This document shows, in pieces, positions 1 to 5,692 of a stretch of 9,430 nt of DNA (positions are counted from its first letter, which is position 1; every line of letters begins with the position of its first letter). The position numbers and the translations under genes are program-made. The notes under the pieces are model-generated. The model was not told the origin of the DNA, ran no database searches, and saw only the letters and a program-made list of their open reading frames with translations. Source of the stretch: JANMEX01 sp031423755. GTDB lineage: Bacteria; Pseudomonadota; Alphaproteobacteria; Rhizobiales; Rhizobiaceae. The stretch lies in NCBI GenBank assembly GCA_031423755.1, contig JANPGC010000188.1, positions 1-9,430 of the forward strand, written 5' to 3'.

Positions 1-1
1 C

Positions 2-139
2 GGCGAACTGGCGAAAAGCAATGCCGATCAGGTGAAGAAGATCAGGCGCATTGTTGAAGAGCTGGGGCACACGATTGCCACGCCCGAAGAAGCCAGAGCG
101 AGGCTGGGTTTGAAAGGGAGCGAGCATGTTCGCTACTGA
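2..139 (+). CDS. 3-keto-5-aminohexanoate cleavage (BKACE/DUF849) family protein, C-terminal fragment
   Basis: The reading frame is open from the window edge to a TGA at 137-139 and gives the last 45 residues of a protein whose start lies upstream. Seen: the segments GELAKSNADQV, VEELGHTIATPEEAR and LGLKG. Known: C-termini of the BKACE (DUF849) family carry this pattern, a helix ending in an ATP-[DE]-EAR motif followed by a short LGL tail. These zinc-dependent TIM-barrel enzymes condense a beta-keto acid with acetyl-CoA to give acetoacetate and a CoA ester, as in lysine fermentation and carnitine-type catabolism. The catalytic residues lie outside the window, so the substrate cannot be inferred. 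The family call rests only on this tail. Confidence 0.7.
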   Translation, partial: GELAKSNADQVKKIRRIVEELGHTIATPEEARARLGLKGSEHVRY

Positions 140-167
140 CAACAGCTACAGACATTCCTATGTGGCC

Positions 168-335
168 GTCATTCCGGGGCTGCGCAGCAGAACCCGGAAT
201 CCAGAGCGCCGACGTCGCAAATCTGAACCAAACGTTCGACGCAAAAGACTCGCAATCTCTTTGGAACTGACGGCCTCTGTGGATCAAACTCGGCGCTCTG
301 GATTCCGGATCAGCGCTGCGCTTGTCCGGAATGAC
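168..335. repeat. 168-bp imperfect inverted repeat (palindromic intergenic repeat)
   Basis: The left arm at 168-210 begins GTCATTCCGG and ends AATCCAGAGCGCC. The right arm at 292-335 is its near-perfect reverse complement, beginning GGCGCTCTGGATTCCGG and ending CCGGAATGAC. About 80 nt of less symmetric sequence lie between the arms. The element fills most of the 252-nt gap between the BKACE gene and the amidohydrolase gene and ends 56 nt before the latter's TTG. Elements with GTCATTCCGG termini are common in Hyphomicrobiales genomes. It could be a non-autonomous mobile element (MITE-like) or fold as RNA and attenuate read-through. No direct target duplication is obvious. Confidence 0.75.
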
Positions 336-377
336 GACACCCTCAGAAATGAGTGCGCCTTGCTCCAAACCCGCACC

Positions 378-384
378 AAGGGAG
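378..384 (+). promoter_or_regulatory. Ribosome binding site selecting the TTG start at 392
   Basis: AAGGGAG lies 7 nt before TTG 392. No comparable site precedes the in-frame GTG at 353, and that start would add 13 residues with no counterpart in the family. This site therefore fixes the start of the amidohydrolase. Confidence 0.7.
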
Positions 385-391
385 CACAAAA

Positions 392-1426
392 TTGAAAGTC
401 ATCTTCGACCCATCCCAAAAGCGCCACCATCCAAGATTTTTCCTCTCCTCCGGCGCATCCCAACCAAACCCGGAAGTCCCAGAGCGCGCCGACATCCTGC
501 TCGCCGCCGCACGCGATTCCGGCCTGAAACAGGAAACCCCGCGCGACTACGGTCTCGCGCCTGCCGCCGCCGTTCACACACCAGAATATCTCACCTACCT
601 GCAAACCATTTACGGGCGCTGGCAGCGCATCGAAGGCGCGTCCGAGGAAGTGATCCCGAACATCCACCCCAACGGACGCAGCGGCGCCTATCCCGCATCC
701 GCCGTCGGCCACGCCGGCTATCACATGGCCGATACCTCCTGCCCGATCAACGCCGAAACCTGGGGCTCAGCGCTCCGGTCCGCCCACACCGCCACTCACG
801 CAGCCGATCTTGTCGCCCAGGGCGAGCCCGCCGCCTACGCGCTCTGCCGCCCGCCCGGCCATCACGCCTTCGCTGACATGGCCGGCGGCTTCTGCTACCT
901 CAACAACTCGGCAATAGCCGCCGCCAAGCTCTTGAGCCAAGGTTCACGCGTTGCCATCCTCGACGTTGACCTGCACCATGGCAACGGCACGCAAGGCATC
1001 TTCTACGCCCGCGACGATGTGCTCACCATCTCCATCCACGCCGACCCCGTCCGCTTCTACCCCTTCTTCTGGGGCCATGCCGACGAGCGCGGCGAAGGAC
1101 GCGGTCTCGGCTACAATCTCAACCTGCCCTTGGCCCGCAAGACCGGCGACAGCGGCTTCCTCGGCGCGCTCGACGCGGCCATGCATCGCCTTGCAGCCTT
1201 CGCGCCGGACGCGCTGGTCGTCGCCCTTGGCCTTGACGCGCATGAGAGCGACCCCTTCGGCGGCCTGTCTGTCACCACACGCGGCTTTGAAGCCATCGGC
1301 TCACGCATCGGCGCGGCAAAACTGCCATCAGTCATCGTGCAGGAAGGCGGCTATCTCAACGATGCGCTTGGCGCAAATCTCTCAGCCTTTCTCACCGGCT
1401 TCCGTGCAGGGTCAGCCCATGGCTGA
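392..1426 (+). CDS. Acetylpolyamine amidohydrolase-like deacetylase (HDAC superfamily, zinc-dependent)
   Basis: The product is 344 aa from TTG 392. It is a cytoplasmic HDAC-fold enzyme expected to hydrolyse N-acetyl groups from acetylated polyamines or related small amines. Seen: CRPPGHH (catalytic His pair near 157-158), GGFCYLNN, ILDVDLHHGNGTQ (zinc ligands Asp193 and His195), LGLDAHESDP (third zinc ligand Asp282) and EGGY (transition-state Tyr321). From memory, the Mycoplana acetylpolyamine amidohydrolase has the same residues at 158/159, 195, 197, 284 and 323 in a protein of about 341 aa, so both length and register support this start. No signal peptide is visible. The gene overlaps the downstream acetyltransferase by 8 nt, which suggests translational coupling. 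Other HDAC-like roles (acetoin utilisation, lysine deacetylation of proteins) are less likely given the resemblance, but the substrate is inferred. Confidence 0.9.
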   Translation: MKVIFDPSQKRHHPRFFLSSGASQPNPEVPERADILLAAARDSGLKQETPRDYGLAPAAAVHTPEYLTYLQTIYGRWQRIEGASEEVIPNIHPNGRSGAYPASAVGHAGYHMADTSCPINAETWGSALRSAHTATHAADLVAQGEPAAYALCRPPGHHAFADMAGGFCYLNNSAIAAAKLLSQGSRVAILDVDLHHGNGTQGIFYARDDVLTISIHADPVRFYPFFWGHADERGEGRGLGYNLNLPLARKTGDSGFLGALDAAMHRLAAFAPDALVVALGLDAHESDPFGGLSVTTRGFEAIGSRIGAAKLPSVIVQEGGYLNDALGANLSAFLTGFRAGSAHG

Positions 1427-1898
1427 TCCCGTCATCCGAAGCGCGATGCGCGAAGACTTGCCCGAGATCGTCCGCATGATCCGCGCGCTCGCCGCGCACG
1501 TTGATGGCAGCATCGCCCCGAAGACCACCGTCGAAGTCCTCGAACGCGAAGGTCCATCCGGCAAAGACAGGTTCAAGCTGCTGGTCGCGGAGAGCAAAGG
1601 CGCGGTCGTCGGCTTCTGCCTCTACACCTACGCCTTCTCCGGTTGGCGCGGCGCGACCGGCCTTTTCATCGAAGACCTCTATGTCGACAACAGCGCGCGC
1701 GGCATGGGCCTTGGCAAAAAACTCCTCGCCGCCGCAGCGCAAGCCGAGCACGGCAACGCCAGCTTCATCAAGCTCGAAGTCAAACTCTCCGACCCCGCCG
1801 CAGTCCGTTTCTACGAAAACCTCGGCATGACAATCTTCCAGGGCGAAGGCATCATGCTCCTCGGCGCGGACGCCATGACTGAACTGGCCGGCCTGTAG
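1419..1898 (+). CDS. GNAT family N-acetyltransferase, SSAT/diamine-acetyltransferase-like
   Basis: This is a single-domain 159-aa GNAT enzyme that should transfer acetyl from acetyl-CoA to an amine. Seen: a strand GLFIEDLYVD (81-90), followed by the acetyl-CoA pyrophosphate-binding turn RGMGLG (94-99) on helix 3, and a C-terminal AVRFYENLGM (128-137) with the usual acid-position Tyr132. Known: the EDLYV-plus-turn arrangement and the overall length recall spermidine/spermine acetyltransferases (SSAT-like), although GNAT substrates are poorly predictable from sequence. ATG 1419 lies inside the end of the upstream deacetylase gene, with AGGG at 1408-1411 spaced 7 nt, so the two are almost certainly co-translated. 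The pairing with an acetylpolyamine deacetylase suggests both act on the same acetylamine pool. The frame is also open upstream of the ATG, but that part is a shadow of the deacetylase. Confidence 0.9.
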   Translation: MADPVIRSAMREDLPEIVRMIRALAAHVDGSIAPKTTVEVLEREGPSGKDRFKLLVAESKGAVVGFCLYTYAFSGWRGATGLFIEDLYVDNSARGMGLGKKLLAAAAQAEHGNASFIKLEVKLSDPAAVRFYENLGMTIFQGEGIMLLGADAMTELAGL

Positions 1899-1953
1899 GC
1901 GCCACAAACGCGCAAGCGCTTCGCTGATCGGACTCCCTTTGTCCCAAAATGCC

Positions 1954-1984
1954 AGAAGCCCCGCCTTGCGGCAGGGCTTCTTTT
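1954..1984. terminator. Hairpin terminator between convergent genes, likely bidirectional
   Basis: AGAAGCCCCGCC (1954-1965) pairs with GGCAGGGCTTCT (1970-1981) around a TTGC loop with one mismatch. On the + strand a T-rich run follows directly (TCTTTTCTTG). On the - strand the stem is followed within a few bases by a shorter TTTT. It lies 55 nt after the acetyltransferase stop and 13 nt beyond the stop of the convergent secreted-protein gene, so it can serve both. Confidence 0.8.
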
Positions 1985-1997
1985 CTTGTCAGGCCGG

Positions 1998-4900
1998 CTA
2001 CTGTTTCAACAGTCTGCCGGGCGTCTGCTGTTGGTCAATCGTCGGCGTTCTTCTCTTTGGTATCTGGTTGGGATCCACACACGCAGGGAAAATGCCAACC
2101 GTTCCGCGCGGGCAACGCTGCGCTTGCGGATCGCGTGTCGGAGCAAGGCACTCGCCATCGATCAACCGCGTGCCGCGCGGGCACTGTGTCTGCGGCTGTT
2201 CGATCTTGATGCAGCCGCGCTTGCCAAGCACCGTTCCGCGTGGGCAGATGCACAGGCCTGCCTTGGTGCGGATCTGCCCGGGAAGCAGCTTGCACTCGCG
2301 GGGCTGTATTTCGACCTTGAAGCAGCCACGCTTGCCGAGCAGCGTCCCCTTCGGGCAGATGCAGCGGTTATCCGTGGTCCGGATCATCCCCGGCAACAGC
2401 TTGCACTGCTGAACCACCGGCGGCTTGCGGCACGCGCCCTTGATCAGGTCAGTGCCACGCGGGCAGATGCAGCGGTTGTCCGTCGTCCGGATCATTCCGG
2501 GCAACAGTTTGCACAGCTGCACCACCGGCGGCTTGCGGCAGGCACCCTTGATCAGGTCTGTGCCACGCGGGCAGATGCAGTTGCCGTTCTGGGTGCGGAT
2601 CATGCCGGGCAGCAGTCTGCACTGCGGCGTGGTCTGAGGCTGATCCGGCTCTTGCGGCTCTTGCGGTTCGGTGGTTTGGCCGATGCATTTGCCGCGCGCC
2701 TGGCTGAAGCTTGTGCCTTCAGGGCAGACGCAGCGGCCGTTGGCGTTTTTCACAAAGCCTTCCGAGCATTGCTTCTCTTCCTGTTTCTTGGCCAGCGTGA
2801 ACGGATGGCACGAAATGCCACGGTTCTCGCCCCGGTCGATCTGGCCCAGAGCCGACTGTCCCGCAGCGCCGATGGTCACAGGCTCGCCCGTCACAGCCAC
2901 GCAGTTGCGGCCGGACACGCCTTCATCCGTCACGTTTGCAAGCGCATCGGAGTCCGGGATCACCACCGTCACCACATGCGGCTGGCTCGCGCCCGCCGGA
3001 ATGCTGACGTTGGCCGTGCAGCCGAACGGCAGCTCGGATGGTTCCGGTGCGCAGCCGAACGGCGGTTCAATCGACTGGATGGCAACGCCCTCCAGACGGC
3101 CAATGCCTTCGAGCTCGATCGCATCACCAATCTGTACGGGACCGTTGAAGGCCGCGTCGCCATTGTTGGTGACAGTGATCGTGAACGAACATGGCTGACC
3201 AACTTCGCAAGTCGCGTCGCCGGTCTTCTTCACGGTTATGTCCGTGCCGCCCTGATCGCAGGCCTCGCCAATCGGGAAGACTTGATCGTCTCCCGGAGCA
3301 GGGCCGAACGAGCCGCGCGCACAGTTTTCAAACCGGTCATTGCCACGCACCTGGACTGTGACGTCAAAGTAGCGGCTGGTGCCCGGGGTCATGATCGCGC
3401 CGGGAATCTGGCACGAGAGGTTTGGAGCAGGCACTGCCGTGCACGACCAGTCAGCGCCGTCAGGAGTGACGGAATTGATGTTGGTCGCCGCGCCGCTGCC
3501 GATAATCGTCGCCGCGTCATTGACGCTGACCGGACCAACAGGAGCGGCAGTGCCAACCGACGAGACGGTGATGCGGCAAGAAATTGCAGCACCTGCCGCT
3601 GCCGGCTGGCAGACCTTCGTAATCCGCAAGGCAGGCTTTCCGTCCGGCTGGCGCAGCTTGGCAGTTGCGCAGGCCTTGTTGTTGGCAAGGTTCACCTCAG
3701 TCGGAATGGCGGTCACCGTTGCGCAATTCTCGATATCAGGATCGCGCAGATCCGTCGGAACAATCGCCTTCACCAGTATCGGTGTCGATGCGCCAGGCAC
3801 CAGAACGATGCCGGGGTGGTCGCACTTGAACTGGTTTGCACCAATCGGAGCACAGGCCCAGGGCGGCGTCGGCTGGAAAGTCACCGAAGTGGGTTCGTTG
3901 CCCGGAAACTCGTCCGTCACCGTCAAAGGTCCATTGTAGGTGTCCGTGCCGACATTGGTCACCAGTATGCCATAGAGGCACTGGCCGTCCGCCGTGCAGA
4001 ATTCACGGGCGATTTTGCGCAGCTGCAGGTCGGCCTTCTTCTCGACCGGCGGCTGGCATTCCTTGTTCTGCGCCGCCGAACCCTGCGGGTCGCAGATGTC
4101 GATGGTCGCGCAGGCACGGTCATTGAGCGGGTCGCCGAAAGGCAGCTTGCCGCTTTCATTGTAGTTGTACTTTGCGCAATTCTTGATGTAGCGCGCGTTC
4201 CAGCCCGGCCCCGGCTTGAAGCTGAGGTTCAGGTCGATGAACGCACCGGGATTGAGCGTCGTTGCCGGATGCTTGCACAGCATCGGGCTGGTCAAGGGTG
4301 CACAAACCCACGGCGCATTCGGCCCGCCGTCAATCGTCGCCGCAAACGGCAGCGTCACTTCGTTGAGCACGATTGGCCCATTGTAAGGCCCGTCACCGAC
4401 GTTCGAGACACGGATGGTGAACTTGCATCCGCCAGCCGGCATGCAGGTTTGCACATCAGCCTTCTTCTCAATCTTGATGTCCGGGCGCTTCTTCGGGCAG
4501 TCGAGTTTGTCCGGGATTTTGATGTCAATCGTCTGGGTGCAGCAGATGCCCCAGCCCTCTTCCGGCCCGGCAAATGTTTCCGTGCCGACCACAACAATGT
4601 GCACAACATCGCCCGGCATCGCGCCGGTGATGGTCCAGTTGAGCACACCGCCGCCCGCAGGCACGACCTGTGCCGCCGGAGCGATGTTGACGCCGGGATT
4701 CGTCGTCGAAAGTTCGATGACCTTGCCAGCCATGTCCGCGCCAACGGTCATGTGATAGATGAACGCACCCGCGCCATCCTTGTCACAATCCACCGTGCCG
4801 GTATCGATCTTGAAGCAGGCTTCCTCAGGCGTGTCACCACCGCCCGGAGGCGTGCATTTGGTCACGTCAATGGTAATCTTCGTCTTCGCGCCGGTCGTGA

Positions 4901-5618
4901 AATCGCCATCATCAGGCAAGGCCGGATCGTGCGAAGGCAACACCAGCGGCGGCCCAACCGGACGCGAGACCTGCAGCATCGCCTGATTGTCGACAGACGT
5001 TGCAGCCGGAAACGCCGCATGGTCAATCTTGGCCGTGATCTTCACGGTAAAGCTGCGCGTTTCCACACTGCCGTCGCCATCAAGATCGGACGAGGACAGC
5101 CGGAAATCGGCAACCTTCGCCGTGTCGTTCGGCGAACCGCCGGTGCTGATCGCAGCGCTCGGCGATCCGGTTCCAGCAGCATCCGTCACATCGCCAGAGA
5201 TGCTGGCGCTGACGATTGCCAAGCCCGGAGCCAACTGGTCGCTCAAGTCAAGCGGCGTCTTGGCAAGCTTCGCCGCCGCGGTCGGATCGGCCCAATTCGC
5301 AGCCGGCTGCGTCACGCTGAAACGAACCGTATATTCCACATAATCGCAGTTGATCTGCTTGCCGACTTTGGTGAACTGCAGCTTGTTGTTCTGCGGCGGC
5401 GTTGGTTTGCCTTCTTCAAGCGGAACCTTGTCGCCACCCTCCACCTGATCAACCGTCGGCTCCGTTACCGGCGCTTTCGGCGTCTCAAGCTGAAGAATGT
5501 TGTTGGTGAGAGGTATCGCCAAATCCTCGGCAAATGCCGGTGTCTGGCCAAGCCCGAGCGCCAGGCCGGCGGCCATCAGCCACCTGCCCGGACGTTTCGT
5601 CCAGTTGAGGGGTTTCAT
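1998..5618 (-). CDS. Large secreted cysteine-rich protein with DUF11-like repeats and a C-terminal Cys-repeat array
   Basis: The product is 1206 aa from ATG 5618 (GGAG, 6-nt spacing). Residues 1-30 form a Sec signal peptide: KRPGR, a hydrophobic WLMAAGLALGLG, and cleavage after AFA. Next come an N-terminal beta-rich domain (about 83-254) and a domain with cysteines 268, 278, 359, 360 and 374 that recurs in the upstream gene product. Four DUF11-like repeats follow (about 379-508, 525-652, 661-787, 791-912). Each has a VSNVG- or VTNNG-type strand, a YNGP/FNGP-like turn and six cysteines at matching places. After a short linker there are five four-Cys modules (950-1145), two half modules C-P-R-G-T-x6-C (from 1146 and 1169), and a basic, Gln-rich tail. 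There are no transmembrane segments, LPxTG or other recognisable sorting signal. DUF11 domains are typical of exported surface or adhesive proteins; adhesion or matrix assembly is inference. The gene is probably cotranscribed with the propeller gene. It has no TTA, CTA or TCA codon. Confidence 0.85.
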   Translation of the reverse strand: MKPLNWTKRPGRWLMAAGLALGLGQTPAFAEDLAIPLTNNILQLETPKAPVTEPTVDQVEGGDKVPLEEGKPTPPQNNKLQFTKVGKQINCDYVEYTVRFSVTQPAANWADPTAAAKLAKTPLDLSDQLAPGLAIVSASISGDVTDAAGTGSPSAAISTGGSPNDTAKVADFRLSSSDLDGDGSVETRSFTVKITAKIDHAAFPAATSVDNQAMLQVSRPVGPPLVLPSHDPALPDDGDFTTGAKTKITIDVTKCTPPGGGDTPEEACFKIDTGTVDCDKDGAGAFIYHMTVGADMAGKVIELSTTNPGVNIAPAAQVVPAGGGVLNWTITGAMPGDVVHIVVVGTETFAGPEEGWGICCTQTIDIKIPDKLDCPKKRPDIKIEKKADVQTCMPAGGCKFTIRVSNVGDGPYNGPIVLNEVTLPFAATIDGGPNAPWVCAPLTSPMLCKHPATTLNPGAFIDLNLSFKPGPGWNARYIKNCAKYNYNESGKLPFGDPLNDRACATIDICDPQGSAAQNKECQPPVEKKADLQLRKIAREFCTADGQCLYGILVTNVGTDTYNGPLTVTDEFPGNEPTSVTFQPTPPWACAPIGANQFKCDHPGIVLVPGASTPILVKAIVPTDLRDPDIENCATVTAIPTEVNLANNKACATAKLRQPDGKPALRITKVCQPAAAGAAISCRITVSSVGTAAPVGPVSVNDAATIIGSGAATNINSVTPDGADWSCTAVPAPNLSCQIPGAIMTPGTSRYFDVTVQVRGNDRFENCARGSFGPAPGDDQVFPIGEACDQGGTDITVKKTGDATCEVGQPCSFTITVTNNGDAAFNGPVQIGDAIELEGIGRLEGVAIQSIEPPFGCAPEPSELPFGCTANVSIPAGASQPHVVTVVIPDSDALANVTDEGVSGRNCVAVTGEPVTIGAAGQSALGQIDRGENRGISCHPFTLAKKQEEKQCSEGFVKNANGRCVCPEGTSFSQARGKCIGQTTEPQEPQEPDQPQTTPQCRLLPGMIRTQNGNCICPRGTDLIKGACRKPPVVQLCKLLPGMIRTTDNRCICPRGTDLIKGACRKPPVVQQCKLLPGMIRTTDNRCICPKGTLLGKRGCFKVEIQPRECKLLPGQIRTKAGLCICPRGTVLGKRGCIKIEQPQTQCPRGTRLIDGECLAPTRDPQAQRCPRGTVGIFPACVDPNQIPKRRTPTIDQQQTPGRLLKQ
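2184..2621 (-). repeat. Tandem in-gene repeats encoding about 36-residue four-cysteine modules
   Basis: Four direct repeats of 108-111 bp lie in the 3' part of the large secreted-protein gene. Their protein units start at residues 1000, 1036, 1072 and 1109 and follow C-[KR]-LLPG-x-IRT-x5-C-I-C-P-[RK]-GT-x6-C. The first two units (2514-2621 and 2406-2513) are close DNA copies and share DLIKGACRKPPVVQ. The third and fourth have diverged to share LGKRGC. A weaker unit precedes the array (residues 951-978). The array looks as if it grew by duplication within the gene. Confidence 0.85.
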
Positions 5619-5686
5619 GGTCGTCTCCAAAGCATTCGATGTTGCGTTCTGTGGTGAGTGGAAGATGGAATGATTGTTCATTTTCC

Positions 5687-5692
5687 CCTCCT
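5687..5692 (-). promoter_or_regulatory. Strong Shine-Dalgarno ahead of an alternative upstream ATG (5681)
   Basis: On the - strand AGGAGG begins at the last base of the propeller gene's TGA and stands 5 nt before an in-frame ATG at 5681. That start would add 21 residues before the signal peptide of the large secreted protein. In favour is the near-consensus site. Against it, the extension lengthens an otherwise canonical signal peptide, has poor codon choice, and contains the only TCA codon in that frame. ATG 5618 is preferred, but 5681 may be the true start. Confidence 0.5.

Noticed and set aside
322..876. A 184-codon + strand open frame at the start of the deacetylase gene
   Set aside because: It is an Arg/Pro-rich shadow in another frame. 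The deacetylase frame carries the catalytic motifs.
2184..2621. Regularly spaced repeats considered as a CRISPR array
   Set aside because: The units are contiguous 108-111-bp coding repeats with no unique spacers and maintain a cysteine-rich reading frame.
1986..5657. A 1223-codon open frame on the + strand, opposite the large secreted-protein gene
   Set aside because: It is in codon register with the sense gene, so it stays open simply because that gene has no TTA, CTA or TCA codons. Its translation is low-complexity Arg/Ala/Leu-rich sequence echoing the sense repeats. The sense protein has a signal peptide and recognisable domains.
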